Source of the DNA: Alteromonas salexigens
GTDB taxonomy: Bacteria > Pseudomonadota > Gammaproteobacteria > Enterobacterales > Alteromonadaceae
NCBI RefSeq assembly: GCF_025628895.1
Contig: NZ_JAOTJC010000006.1
Coordinates: 421,960 to 485,959 of the forward strand
Reading direction: 5' to 3'
Length of the DNA stretch: 64,000 nucleotides
Position 1 is the first letter of the stretch; every line of letters begins with the position of its first letter. Made by a program: the position numbers and the translations under genes. Positions 18,201-27,399 of this stretch are shown here, in pieces. The notes below the pieces were generated by a model. It was not told the DNA's origin. It saw only the letters and a program-made list of their open reading frames with translations, and made no database searches.

Positions 18201-20136
18201 CGTTGTACCATACTTTAGAAAACGCATCCTGGAACAGCACCTGCGCCTGTTCCATATCAAAATGCTGACCGCTTTTATGCAGCATAGTGAAGTCCATGAT
18301 CCAGTTGCGCTCACCCTCTGCACAGGTGATTTTATACGGGCTTTCATCGACTACGCGTAACCCGAAGTTCTCCAGCATGGGCAACACATCAGACAAATGG
18401 ATGGGCTCAGCGCGGTGGAATAACTTCAGTTTCACCGTCTGGCTGTCTGACTGCTCTTCCTGCGGGCGATAAAACAGCATATCCAGGGTGTGGTTGTCAT
18501 TCAGCTGTTCCAGCTTACCAATATCAACCAGAGCAGCACTGGGCAAGTTGTGATCCATGTAGCTGCGTGAAAACGCGTTGGTATATTTACGCTCCAGCGA
18601 CTTGCCGTTAGCTTCTCCGTGAGCCGCTGTGATCGCCGCTGCCAGACGGTCATTCCACGTCTTGGTCAGCTCAATAATGTTCTTCTCTATTTCCTTCACG
18701 TCATATTCCGCGTCATTGTCTTTTACTCGGGCGATATAATGGGTTCTTGCATACACAGACTCAGAAAAGAAAGTAGTAAACTCCACTTCTCCTTCCGCAT
18801 TCAGTGATGCTTTTAGCAGCTCCTGGGTTTCTTTACGCAGGTGAGTGTTGTAGCGCTCGCGCGGTACAAATACCATGCAGGAAAAGAATCGGCCAAATGT
18901 GTCACGGCGAATAAATAACCGTGAAATGCCGCGCTCTTGCATCTGGAATATTCCCATCACAATTTGCGCCAGCTCTTCGGCGGGGGTTTGCAGGAGTTCA
19001 TCCCGAGGATAAGTTTCAACAATATTAACGAACGCTTTATAGGCGTGGGTACCAGGCTCAAAGCCAGACAAGTCGGTAATACGCTGAATTTTTTCACGCA
19101 GTATGGGCAACTGGGTCGCACTCTGGTTGTAAAACGATGCAGAGTACAGCCCCAGGAAGCGATGCTCACCGACTACCTGACCACTTTTGTTAAATACCTT
19201 AACCCCAACATAGTCCATATAAGCAGGTCGGTGGACCCGCGAACGGCTGTTAGTTTTAGTCAGAATAAGCGGGTTTTCACTCAGCGCTTCGGCGCGGGCT
19301 GAAGCCGGCAGTTTTGACAGTAAACGTTCTCTGTCACTGATGGAGTTTTTCATCAGACCTAAACTGCTGTCGTTGTCAGGCACCCAGCGGTGATCGCCGC
19401 GGATGGCCTTAACATCGTAGTAACGATAGCCCATCAATGTGAAGTTATGATCTGCCAGCCAGTCGAGGAAGCGCTTGGTCTGGTCAGTTTCTGATTTGTC
19501 CGCTGGCCATTGCATATCCGTAGCCTGCCCCGCCACTTCATGCAGTTTATCGGTCATTTGCTGCCAGTCGAGAACCGCCAGTGACACTTCGTCCACTACC
19601 GAGAAGAGTTCCCGCTTCAGGCTGTCCAGTTCTTTTTTGGTAGACTGATGGTCAATTTCGATGAACAACACGGTTTGCTTCACCGCGTCTTTGTCGGTGG
19701 TACCGGGTTCAACGAAGTCTGAAATTTTATTGTTATCGTCGCGCTTAAGCCAGATCGGGCTATGCAGGAAAAGGTGCGCGGTGATCCCCATGCGATTCAG
19801 TGCCATGCGTACCGAATCCACCAAAAACGGCATATCGTTTACAATGATTTCAACGATGGTGTGGCTTGAGTGCCAGCCATGCTTGGCAATTTCCGGGTTA
19901 AATACACGAATATACGGGGTTTTGCTGTCGAATTTATCCAGCGCATTCCACAAGCTGAGAGTGGCACCGTACATATCGCTGTCATTGCGGTGCTCGAGGT
20001 CGTCACTGGAGATATTCTTATATAACAAGCGACCGAATTGCTGAACGAGAGATTTCTTATTGGCATCCACTTTTTTATCGATGAGTGAATATACATTCTC
20101 TAGCAAAACGGAGTGTCGCTGTGAGGTGACTGTCAT
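15298..20136 (-). CDS. gdhB: Large NAD-specific glutamate dehydrogenase
   Basis: A 1612-residue enzyme of the 180-kDa-class bacterial NAD-glutamate dehydrogenases (L_180 type), which deaminate glutamate to 2-oxoglutarate in catabolism. The N-terminal half holds ACT-like regulatory segments (for example HSSHTIVEIIVNDMPFLVDS), and the catalytic part carries RGGKVARGGLRWSDR and VPVGAKGGFVCK around residue 845, with the NAD-binding block KIVGEGGNLGLTQLGRVEYA further on. Length matches Pseudomonas and Shewanella forms. It stands alone, with terminators on both sides. These enzymes are often controlled allosterically by amino acids; nothing in the 125-base upstream region shows an obvious operator. 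Confidence 0.95.
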   Translation of the reverse strand: MTVTSQRHSVLLENVYSLIDKKVDANKKSLVQQFGRLLYKNISSDDLEHRNDSDMYGATLSLWNALDKFDSKTPYIRVFNPEIAKHGWHSSHTIVEIIVNDMPFLVDSVRMALNRMGITAHLFLHSPIWLKRDDNNKISDFVEPGTTDKDAVKQTVLFIEIDHQSTKKELDSLKRELFSVVDEVSLAVLDWQQMTDKLHEVAGQATDMQWPADKSETDQTKRFLDWLADHNFTLMGYRYYDVKAIRGDHRWVPDNDSSLGLMKNSISDRERLLSKLPASARAEALSENPLILTKTNSRSRVHRPAYMDYVGVKVFNKSGQVVGEHRFLGLYSASFYNQSATQLPILREKIQRITDLSGFEPGTHAYKAFVNIVETYPRDELLQTPAEELAQIVMGIFQMQERGISRLFIRRDTFGRFFSCMVFVPRERYNTHLRKETQELLKASLNAEGEVEFTTFFSESVYARTHYIARVKDNDAEYDVKEIEKNIIELTKTWNDRLAAAITAAHGEANGKSLERKYTNAFSRSYMDHNLPSAALVDIGKLEQLNDNHTLDMLFYRPQEEQSDSQTVKLKLFHRAEPIHLSDVLPMLENFGLRVVDESPYKITCAEGERNWIMDFTMLHKSGQHFDMEQAQVLFQDAFSKVWYNALEDDAFNRLILGAGMTGRKVTVLRAYAKYMRQTGSSFSRDYIANTLANYPDIARLLVDFFEQRFNPFKKRSQKKQDTLLDEIKAQLDNVSNLDDDRIIRRYLDMMSATLRTNFYQSDDEGNEKSYVSFKMLPELIPDMPLPLPKFEIFVYSPKVEGVHLRGGKVARGGLRWSDRQEDFRTEVLGLVKAQQVKNTVIVPVGAKGGFVCKQLPMGEGREAIQAEGQACYRTFIRSLLDITDNIVNGEIVPPKDVVRLDDDDPYLVVAADKGTATFSDIANGISDEYNFWLGDAFASGGSIGYDHKKMGITARGAWESVKRHFREIGIDCQTTDFTCVGVGDMAGDVFGNGMLLSKHTRLISAFNHLHIFFDPNPDAEASYKERQRLFENPRLSWEDYDSSLISKGGGIFSRAAKSIKLTPEMKKWLGTRQGTMTPNELIHNILKMPVDLIWNGGIGTYIKSSKESHSEVGDRANDDLRVNGKDVQAKIVGEGGNLGLTQLGRVEYASVGGRVNTDFIDNVGGVDCSDNEVNIKILLNGLVNKGDLTVKQRNKLLYDMTDDVSRIVLHDCYRQTQSISITELAGVKTLKEQLRFIHGLEREGFLNRELEFIPSDDEISDRVASGRGLTRPELSVLIAYGKMVLKDSLNIPEITQNPYHSKLLIEAFPPVLREKFSDDMQDHPLRGEIIATKLTNNMVNDMGLNFVFRMQEETGATVSEIANAYAIVKSIFNINDLWKQIEALDNVIPARLQLEMLEAARRTMRRASRWYIRHGNKALSIEDAVAKYRDTFDNLSRNLEHYLVEGEYAQLEESTSRLVKAGVPDDIAYQVASFSNMFSSLDLAQINEADGHETSVIAKLYFQLGSKLELHWFLDQITNQAVSNHWQALARASYREELDWQQRSIAQNLLLSRPDATDADEILNTWMENNQVLLKRWYHMMSEFKTSSTHEFAKFSVALRELMLLSVKSNH

Positions 20137-20261
20137 GTATAAACCTTATAATTGTCGTAAGTGCAGAGTAACACGCGCTATTTTCGCTAATTAACGGTGC
20201 CGAATAAAGCCCTTTTTAACGGAATATTAACAGCATAGATAAGTATGCAGAAATGGCCTAT

Positions 20262-20287
20262 AAAAAAGGGCCCAAAGGCCCTTTTTT
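20262..20287. terminator. Terminator after MMPL transporter gene
   Basis: Stem GGGCC / GGCCC with loop CAAA, flanked by six A and six T, so able to work on either strand. By position it ends the minus-strand DUF1302-to-MMPL operon. Confidence 0.88.
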
Positions 20288-20313
20288 CTGATTAGCTATG
20301 CAAAAATAATTTA

Positions 20314-22641
20314 TTAAGCATCAGGGTCGTTGCGGTTCCACCAAAGGAAACGGGCCAGTGCCGGCAGAACGATAATGGCACCGAGCATATTAACCACAAA
20401 CATAAAGGTTAACAGTATGCCCATGTCCATCTGGAATTTGAGGGACGAGAACACCCAGGTGCTCACCCCAATCGCCAGTGTAATACCGGTAAACAGCACT
20501 GCACTGCCCCGCTCTTTGAGCGCCGCCAGATAGGCCTGCTGAACGGTGGCACCTTGCTTAAGCGCCAGACTCTTGGTAGACAGAATATAGATACCATAGT
20601 CAACACCGATGCCCACGCCCAATGCGATAACCGGCAACGTAGACACGGTAAGACCTATTTGCAGGTAGGTCATTAATGCTTGTGCCAGTACCGACACAAC
20701 GTACAGCGGGATAACCACCACCAGGGTAGCGCGTACCGACCGGAAGCTGATTAGGCACAGTGCAATAACGGCACCGAATACATACATCATCATCGGTGTT
20801 TGCGCCGCTTTCACCGCTTCGTTGGTAGCGGCCATAACGCCCACCGGACCAGAGGCTAAGCTGAACGTCATATCATCAGTTTCATATTGGTCACGGTACA
20901 TCTTCACCGCATCCACTACACGGGAAATGGTTTCAGCTTTGTGGTCTTCCATAAACAGGATAATGGGCATGACTGAACAATTACCGTTTAACAGCCCTGA
21001 AGAGGTAGGCACCCGTGAGATAGCCTGCACCAGGGTTTGCTGATTGCGGGGTAAGACCTGCCACTTCACGTTGCCTTCGTTATACCCTGCATTCACGGTT
21101 TTCGCGACTGACGCCAGTGATACTGAGGACTGCACGCCCGGAACGTTTTCCATTTTCCACTGGAAGTCGTCCATGGCTTTCATAACACTGTGTGAGGTAC
21201 ACGCCTCTGGAGTGGTTTCCACGAGAATGGAAATATAATCCACGGTCACTTCATACTTGTCGGTGATCAGGAAGGTGTCCTGGTTATACCGTGACGATTC
21301 ATGTAATGCGGGCGCCCCAGCATGCAAGTCGCCAATTTTCATATTTTGTGACTGCATATAGCCGAATACAAATAACACCCCGGTTACCAGCAGGATCATA
21401 CTGGCAGGCCCTTTTCTGGAACAGGCTGCAACCGCGTTCCAGAACGCTTCGTGTTTACGCTCTTTGCCTTCAAACTTACTGATGTAATCATCATCCAGCT
21501 TCAGGAAGCTCATGAGTACCGGCAGTAACAGCAGGTTAGTCAGGATGATAACGGCCACACCCAGGCTGGCAGTGATAGCCAGTTCGCGAATAATGCCAAT
21601 ATCAATAACCAGCAGCGTCATAAAGCCAACGGTATCAGACAACAGCGCGATTCCGCCCGGGACTAACAAGCTGCGGAATGCGCCCATGGCGGCCCGTTTT
21701 GCTCCTACTCCACCGACGGCTTTTTTCTCAACCGCATTGATCATTTGCACGCCATGACTCACGCCAATCGCGAAGACCAGGAAGGGAACCAGAATAGACA
21801 TGGGGTCCATGCCGAAGCCCAGCACAGTTAGCAGGCCTAACTGCCATACCACCGCAATTACCGAGCAAAGTAATGGCAGTACGGTCAGCATCAGACTACG
21901 ACAGAAGAAGAACACCATAATGCCGGTAATGGCGATAGCGATAGCAAAGAACAGCACCACGTCTTTTGCGCCGTCAGCCACATCTCCGATCATTTTCGCG
22001 AAACCAATGATATGTATAGAGATATCATCGCTTTCGTATTGATCACGAAGCTGCTTTTCAAGTTCGCCGGCAAAGGCCAGTGTATCTAACGGCTCACCCG
22101 TTTGCGGGTTTAAATCGAGAAGCTGGGCGGTAACCATTGCACAGGAATAGTCACTCGACACCTGCCGGCCAACTATGTTGGCTTTTTCTACGTTGGCGGC
22201 AACCAGGTCAAGGGCGCGTGGATTTGATGAGTCGAAATCGGCCGGGATGACCGGACCGCCAGCAAAGCCCCCTTCCACAATTTCAGTGAAGCGGGTTGAG
22301 GGTGAAAACAGGGAGATAACCAGAGAACGGTCAACACCGTTTATAAAAAACAGCTGGTCGTGGACGTTCTTTAAAGTGTCGAAAAAATTCTGGTTATAAA
22401 TATTACCGTTCTTGTCACACACAGACACCAATATGTTGTTCGCCCCACCGAAATCCTTCCGGTGCTCCATATAGGTTTGCATGTATTCATGATTTAGAGG
22501 GATGTTCTTCTCGAATCCTGCGTCAAGACGCATTTGAGAAGCCTGGAAACCAAGAAAAATTGTTGCCAGTGCAAACAATGCGACAACAACCTTCCGATTT
22601 GAAAATATGATCTTTTCAATTAGCTGAGTGATGCTCGACAT
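20314..22641 (-). CDS. MMPL/RND family transporter
   Basis: A 775-residue inner-membrane protein of the RND superfamily, MMPL/hopanoid-transporter-like branch. There is an N-terminal membrane helix (VVVALFALATIFLGF), a large periplasmic loop to about residue 220, a five- to six-helix bundle, a second periplasmic loop (about 430-620) and a second helix bundle ending with ALARFLWWN. Conserved segments include GVSHGVQMINAVE and GVGVDYGIYIL-like GVGIGVDYGIYILS. Such proteins use the proton gradient to move lipids or other hydrophobic molecules. It is the last gene of the DUF1302-DUF1329-YCF48-MMPL operon, 7 bases after the YCF48 gene. The substrate is unknown. Confidence 0.88.
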   Translation of the reverse strand: MSSITQLIEKIIFSNRKVVVALFALATIFLGFQASQMRLDAGFEKNIPLNHEYMQTYMEHRKDFGGANNILVSVCDKNGNIYNQNFFDTLKNVHDQLFFINGVDRSLVISLFSPSTRFTEIVEGGFAGGPVIPADFDSSNPRALDLVAANVEKANIVGRQVSSDYSCAMVTAQLLDLNPQTGEPLDTLAFAGELEKQLRDQYESDDISIHIIGFAKMIGDVADGAKDVVLFFAIAIAITGIMVFFFCRSLMLTVLPLLCSVIAVVWQLGLLTVLGFGMDPMSILVPFLVFAIGVSHGVQMINAVEKKAVGGVGAKRAAMGAFRSLLVPGGIALLSDTVGFMTLLVIDIGIIRELAITASLGVAVIILTNLLLLPVLMSFLKLDDDYISKFEGKERKHEAFWNAVAACSRKGPASMILLVTGVLFVFGYMQSQNMKIGDLHAGAPALHESSRYNQDTFLITDKYEVTVDYISILVETTPEACTSHSVMKAMDDFQWKMENVPGVQSSVSLASVAKTVNAGYNEGNVKWQVLPRNQQTLVQAISRVPTSSGLLNGNCSVMPIILFMEDHKAETISRVVDAVKMYRDQYETDDMTFSLASGPVGVMAATNEAVKAAQTPMMMYVFGAVIALCLISFRSVRATLVVVIPLYVVSVLAQALMTYLQIGLTVSTLPVIALGVGIGVDYGIYILSTKSLALKQGATVQQAYLAALKERGSAVLFTGITLAIGVSTWVFSSLKFQMDMGILLTFMFVVNMLGAIIVLPALARFLWWNRNDPDA

Positions 22642-22648
22642 AATACTC

Positions 22649-23683
22649 TTATTTTAAATACATTTTTTTAATGCCGTTCGCCGATACCGCCAGGGTAACG
22701 CCGTTAAATTGCACTGCGTTTAACAGTGCGGCTTTGTCTTCCACCTGACGGGTAGAGATTCCGGCAGCGGGTTCACACCGGGTGTTTGTTGCGTACGGGT
22801 CGTTCTCACTGACCGGCAATGGCCGCTCAGCGGAGATCAACATCCCATTATTTCCCAGCGCTACAACACGGTTGTCACTGGCAACGTAAATGGAATTCAG
22901 TGTACTCGTGGAACAGGTATTCACGTATTGCCAGTTATTATTCTGGCGCATGACGAACATGTTGCCACGTAAGCCAACCGCTAACACCGTGGAGGCGTCC
23001 AGTGGGCGGACGTCAAAAAACGACCCGGTGTAGTCAACCTCATAGCGCTCCCAATCCTGACCACGGTTGTTACTGTAGGCAAGCAACCCTGCTTCGCCTG
23101 CCAGGTAAATCACACCGTCATCGAGTGTTACCCGGTTAATGTGAGGCAAAATAGAATTGAGTTCCTGTTGATAGAAATCCGGGTCTTCTTCACGAATGTC
23201 TTCCAGATATTCCCGGTCAAGTGGGTCTAACAGGCTGGCGTGCCGTTCTGCTTGCCAGGACTCACCACCATCGGTGGTGCGATAAAACAATCCATAGGCA
23301 CCAACGGCTATACCCTCCTGCGCATTAAAAAATAATACATCCAGAAACGGGCGCTGGAGCTCGGGTTCGAAATTCTGAACTTCCCAGGTCTTGCCCCTAT
23401 CGGCAGAATGCAGAATAACCGCGTCGTGGCCTACCGCCCAGATATTGTCACCCTGGATGGTGGTGGCGGTCAGCGTAGACTGAGTGGGAACCGGTAACTG
23501 ACGAAATGCATCGCCATCTTCAGAAAGCAAAAGGTGGCCACGTTCACCAACAATTACCACATAATCAGTCGCCGCAATGTCCAGCAAAACCGACTGCTCT
23601 ACGAGAGGAGCAATAAATGCTTCTTCAGCGACCGCGCCCAGGCTTAAAGATGCAGCCAAACACGCTGCAAGGGCCTTTCTCAT
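22649..23683 (-). CDS. YCF48-like beta-propeller exported protein
   Basis: A 344-residue protein with a signal peptide (MRKALAACLAASLSLGAVAE) and repeated WD/BNR-like blades such as AVGHDAVILHSADRGKTWEV, AVGAYGLFYRTTDGGESWQ, AGEAGLLAYSNNRGQDW and AVGLRGNMFVM. This is the YCF48/Hcf136-like photosystem-assembly fold, here in a non-photosynthetic context. It probably sits in the periplasm as a scaffold between the MMPL pump and partner proteins; this role is inferred from the operon. It follows a strong hairpin (23723-23749) and precedes the pump gene by 7 bases. Confidence 0.85.
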   Translation of the reverse strand: MRKALAACLAASLSLGAVAEEAFIAPLVEQSVLLDIAATDYVVIVGERGHLLLSEDGDAFRQLPVPTQSTLTATTIQGDNIWAVGHDAVILHSADRGKTWEVQNFEPELQRPFLDVLFFNAQEGIAVGAYGLFYRTTDGGESWQAERHASLLDPLDREYLEDIREEDPDFYQQELNSILPHINRVTLDDGVIYLAGEAGLLAYSNNRGQDWERYEVDYTGSFFDVRPLDASTVLAVGLRGNMFVMRQNNNWQYVNTCSTSTLNSIYVASDNRVVALGNNGMLISAERPLPVSENDPYATNTRCEPAAGISTRQVEDKAALLNAVQFNGVTLAVSANGIKKMYLK

Positions 23684-23722
23684 ATGACTTTACTTCCTAT
23701 AACTTTTCATGCTGTCTAAACA

Positions 23723-23749
23723 AAAACGGTTGGCAATGCCAACCGTTTT
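23723..23749 (-). terminator. Intra-operon hairpin between DUF1329 and YCF48 genes
   Basis: Perfect 12-bp stem AAAACGGTTGGC / GCCAACCGTTTT with a three-base loop in the 80-base gap after the DUF1329 gene. The T run on either strand is short (four), so it may be a partial terminator, a processing site or a 3'-end stabiliser that sets different amounts of the upstream and downstream genes. Confidence 0.7.
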
Positions 23750-23763
23750 CTTAACTTGGGCAA

Positions 23764-25131
23764 TTACCGCATGCCTTCGCGACGTAACGCCTGGGGCGTA
23801 AACTCCCGATCCTTTGGACGAATGGAGAAGTCGTACATCGACTCTTCGTTATCCAGACCAATAGCCAGGTAACGACGTGAGTTCAGGTCATGATACACAT
23901 CAAGCGTAGACCATTGTGTAGGGACATCATAGTAGTTTATGCCGTACGCAATGCCAACCCGGTATAATTCACCACGATTATCATACATATCAGCTACCTG
24001 AATTTGCCAGCTGTCTTCGTCGATGAAGAACACCCGCTTCTGGTAAACATGACGGAAGCCATCTTTCAGCGTCGCTTCAACCACCCATACACGGTGCTTT
24101 TCCCAGCGAGTCAGGTCGGGGTTAATATGATTTGGCTTCAGGATATCTGAGTAGCTAACCTCATCAGAATGCAGTGCATAGTTATTGTATGCCACGAACA
24201 TTTCCTGTTTACCTTTCAGCTCCCAGTTGTAGCGGTTCGGTGAACCGTTGAACATGTCGAAGTCATCGGTCGTACGCAGACCATCTGCGGCAGTCCCTGG
24301 CGTATCGTAAGCAATATTGGGGGCCAGACGAACACGACGCTGACCTGTGTTGTAGGTCCATGCCTTACGAGGCTCTTTAATCTGGTCAACAGTTTCATGT
24401 ACCAACAGCGCAGTACCGGCCAGGCGTGCTGGTTCAGTTACTTTCTGTTTAAACATGAACAGGATGTTGTCTTCAACCAACTGCTCAGGCGTAATTCCCT
24501 CTTTGGCATACTGGATTAACAGCTGTTCATCGAAACCAATAACATTGTAGTCACCGGACGACGTTACCGCTGCCTGACCACCATTACGTTGTACCGCTTC
24601 GCCACGGTAACGCAAAATGTGGTTCCAGATTGCTTCTAAACCATTCTGCGGAATGGGGAACGGAATGCCAACTGCAGCGCCTTTTATACCGTTGCCGCCG
24701 TCCAGTAACTCAGCCCGTGTCGCATTTGCTTTCGTTGCGTCATAGATATCCTGCGGATTAGACGCGGAACGACGGGTTTTATATACCGGCATACGGAAAG
24801 TTTCAGGGTATGCTTCGAACAGTTTTTTCTGTCCTTCCGACAACATGTCGGCATATTCCTGGTAGTTCTTTGCCGTAATTTCGAACAGTACTTTATCGTC
24901 CGGATAAGGGTCCGGGTGATGATCACCCACTGAGTAACCAGCCGGCGCTGCAGTAATACCACCTGTCCACGCAGGGATACTACCGTCGGCATTGGCCGCT
25001 TTTTCGGCGCCCAGTGGTGTAAGTTCATTTCCGAGTTTTTTGGCCTCTTCGTCAGAGACTTTTGCCAACACACTTGTACCTGACAATGCCAGTGACAGGG
25101 CGGCAGCAATTATTCCTACTTTCCTAATCAT
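23764..25131 (-). CDS. DUF1329 exported protein
   Basis: A 455-residue protein with a signal peptide ending ALSGTSVLA and the family N-terminal block ELTPLGAEKAANADGSIPAW. DUF1329 proteins are thought to share a LolA/LolB-like open beta-barrel fold suited to carrying hydrophobic molecules; this is family-level knowledge and not proved here. I start at ATG 25131, where the signal peptide begins; a longer frame reads into the 3' end of the DUF1302 gene. It starts 13 bases after that gene, so the two should be co-expressed as an outer-membrane/periplasm pair. Confidence 0.88.
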   Translation of the reverse strand: MIRKVGIIAAALSLALSGTSVLAKVSDEEAKKLGNELTPLGAEKAANADGSIPAWTGGITAAPAGYSVGDHHPDPYPDDKVLFEITAKNYQEYADMLSEGQKKLFEAYPETFRMPVYKTRRSASNPQDIYDATKANATRAELLDGGNGIKGAAVGIPFPIPQNGLEAIWNHILRYRGEAVQRNGGQAAVTSSGDYNVIGFDEQLLIQYAKEGITPEQLVEDNILFMFKQKVTEPARLAGTALLVHETVDQIKEPRKAWTYNTGQRRVRLAPNIAYDTPGTAADGLRTTDDFDMFNGSPNRYNWELKGKQEMFVAYNNYALHSDEVSYSDILKPNHINPDLTRWEKHRVWVVEATLKDGFRHVYQKRVFFIDEDSWQIQVADMYDNRGELYRVGIAYGINYYDVPTQWSTLDVYHDLNSRRYLAIGLDNEESMYDFSIRPKDREFTPQALRREGMR

Positions 25132-25144
25132 ATACACCACTCTA

Positions 25145-27208
25145 TTAGATTGAATACTTGATATTGAATGAAACGAAGTCACGATCGGCAAGCGCATTGG
25201 TTGTGCCAATACCGCCCCAGAACGCACTGTAAGATGCGGTAGCAGACCATTTACTCAGATAATCGAACGTAAAGGCCACACTGGCTGATTTGGTGTCTTC
25301 GGTGAATAAAAACAGCGGATCAGGCGTGGTACCGCTCACATCATGTGCGAAGGTCGCCCGGGTACGCAAGTTGATGCCGGAATACACGTTATTGAAGTCC
25401 GCTACCGCTAATAACCGGTATCCCCATGCGTCATCAGTCGCAAACGGATTTTCCTCTGGACCATTTGAAAGACCCGTATGTAATCCCTCACGGGTATTAC
25501 CGTCAGGCGTAGGCTCCAGTGAAGGTGTTCTGGATGTACCCGGTGCGTTCAGGCGAATAACATCGGGATCCGGGAAGTCGACAACATTTACGTAGCCAAC
25601 TTCACCCAGCAATATAAAGTTATCGGTCCCCATGGCCGGGCCAAATACGTGGGATGCAGTGAACTGAGCCTGCCAGGTATCTGAGAACAGATAACCTTGC
25701 GCGGTTTCACCCGGGCCTGCTGCACGACCAATATTATTAAGTTGTGAAATACCCTCAAGATCCGGGCGAAGACCTGCATTGGCAAGCTGCTCCGGCATAC
25801 CCATGTAAAGTAACTCTACGTCGTCAATTTGCAGTGGTTCGTCTACCCGATACGCGAACTCCCCTGCCAAGGCTGTAGTACCTACGTTGGTATTAAAGCT
25901 GAAACCGTATAGTTTGATATCTTCAGGATAATAAAACTGCGCTTCGGTGAAGGCTCTTAGGTCAGTAATGTTGTCGCGGGTAATCTGGGTTTGTGCCAGC
26001 ATACCTAAATCGGCACCAATACCTGCGGCAGTAAAATCAGAAGTTTTACCTGAAATCAGTGGACGCTGGCTATGGTAATTAATGTGGTAAAAACTCAGCT
26101 CTGACTGGTTCAGCATTTCTGCAAACCAGGTTAAACGTAAACCATATTGCCCCTGGTCATCTGCATCATTGTGCGCGTCATCAGAGTAACCACGAATCGC
26201 CACTTTGGTGGGGTACGCCAGATAAGCCTGCGAAATTTGGCTGGGATCAGCGCCGGCGCGCAATGCATCGCCCAGTCCATTCAATGAAGCCAGCAGATGA
26301 TCCAGGTCAATGTCCGGGTTTCCTGAGAAACCAAGCTGAATATTATTTGACTGACCACCTTCACCGGCAAAGTCGTTGGTAGCAAAATAGCTTCCCGCTA
26401 CGGGTAACCAGCTGCGTTCCCACTCGTACTGGTAATAACCAGAAATACTGACCGTGTCGCTTACACCCAGAGAGGCGAAGACCATACCTACCGGAATAAA
26501 TACTTCTTTCAGTTCCGCGCCAGGCGCACGAGCGCGGGTGACATCGACCGGGTTGGTGGTATTTATGCCGTGCTGAATGAACGTGCTCTCACCCCAGCTA
26601 ATCACTTGCTGACCAATACGGACCGTCAGTGGCTTGTCACCCACCCACCAGTCGCCATAGAAGAAAGCGTCCAGCAACCGAATGTCCTGACACAGTAAGT
26701 CTTTGGCTTCCGGATCTGAACACAAATCATATGACTGGCCAGTTATAGGGTTCGCGTAGTCGCGTTCCTTATTCATCTGTTCGAAATCGTAGAACCAGAA
26801 ACCCCGGGCAAAGAAGCCGTAATCGCCAAAGTTGACGTCAAGTTCATGGTTACCGGATATCTGAGTAGAAAACTCTTCGCCGGGATCGTGCGCAAGGTTG
26901 CCCAGATCACCGTTAGTAGAGTATCCCCCATCGGCAAGTGCCCAAACATCTGCACTAGGATAGATGACATTGGTCGCAGCATTATATCCGCTCCAGTCAA
27001 ACTGGGGGTGGTTACTGTTACCAATCAGGTCGAAATCCCTGTCTTCAGTACGGATACTGGTCGCAAGGGTAATGTTAGAGTCCAGCGTGACACTTACATC
27101 ACCAAAATCCCAACTGGCCGCCTGTGCTGGCAGGGTCGCTGCACCTAAGAGGGCAAGAACACCTGTCGCAATGGGCGACTTTTTGAACGCGCGAGGCCTG
27201 TTTGTCAT
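25145..27208 (-). CDS. DUF1302 outer-membrane beta-barrel-like protein
   Basis: A 687-residue protein with a signal peptide (ATGVLALLGAATLPAQAASW) and a long body of alternating aromatic/hydrophobic strands ending in a barrel-like C-terminus (DRDFVSFNIKYSI). Motifs such as VRIGQQVISWGESTFIQHG and NVYSGINLRTRATFAHDVSG are typical of DUF1302. These are predicted outer-membrane barrels. It is the first gene of the four-gene operon, and its upstream region (27209-27399) is AT-rich with no operator I recognise. The set DUF1302, DUF1329, YCF48 and MMPL recurs across proteobacteria and suggests a trans-envelope path for a hydrophobic compound. Confidence 0.88.
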   Translation of the reverse strand: MTNRPRAFKKSPIATGVLALLGAATLPAQAASWDFGDVSVTLDSNITLATSIRTEDRDFDLIGNSNHPQFDWSGYNAATNVIYPSADVWALADGGYSTNGDLGNLAHDPGEEFSTQISGNHELDVNFGDYGFFARGFWFYDFEQMNKERDYANPITGQSYDLCSDPEAKDLLCQDIRLLDAFFYGDWWVGDKPLTVRIGQQVISWGESTFIQHGINTTNPVDVTRARAPGAELKEVFIPVGMVFASLGVSDTVSISGYYQYEWERSWLPVAGSYFATNDFAGEGGQSNNIQLGFSGNPDIDLDHLLASLNGLGDALRAGADPSQISQAYLAYPTKVAIRGYSDDAHNDADDQGQYGLRLTWFAEMLNQSELSFYHINYHSQRPLISGKTSDFTAAGIGADLGMLAQTQITRDNITDLRAFTEAQFYYPEDIKLYGFSFNTNVGTTALAGEFAYRVDEPLQIDDVELLYMGMPEQLANAGLRPDLEGISQLNNIGRAAGPGETAQGYLFSDTWQAQFTASHVFGPAMGTDNFILLGEVGYVNVVDFPDPDVIRLNAPGTSRTPSLEPTPDGNTREGLHTGLSNGPEENPFATDDAWGYRLLAVADFNNVYSGINLRTRATFAHDVSGTTPDPLFLFTEDTKSASVAFTFDYLSKWSATASYSAFWGGIGTTNALADRDFVSFNIKYSI

Positions 27209-27399
27209 AATTTTTATTCTCCTAAGTCAACGCGATGCGTGCGCAGACGTAAAGACCAACCATAGTGATTAACAAAATGATTACATCATTTTGAAGGAAT
27301 CGCAAGAACAAATCGTACCAGTTAACATTTAAAAGAAAATGTGTCCTTTCAGAGAGTTAATTGTACTTTCTCTTTTATGAACAAAAATTGAACGGCGCC

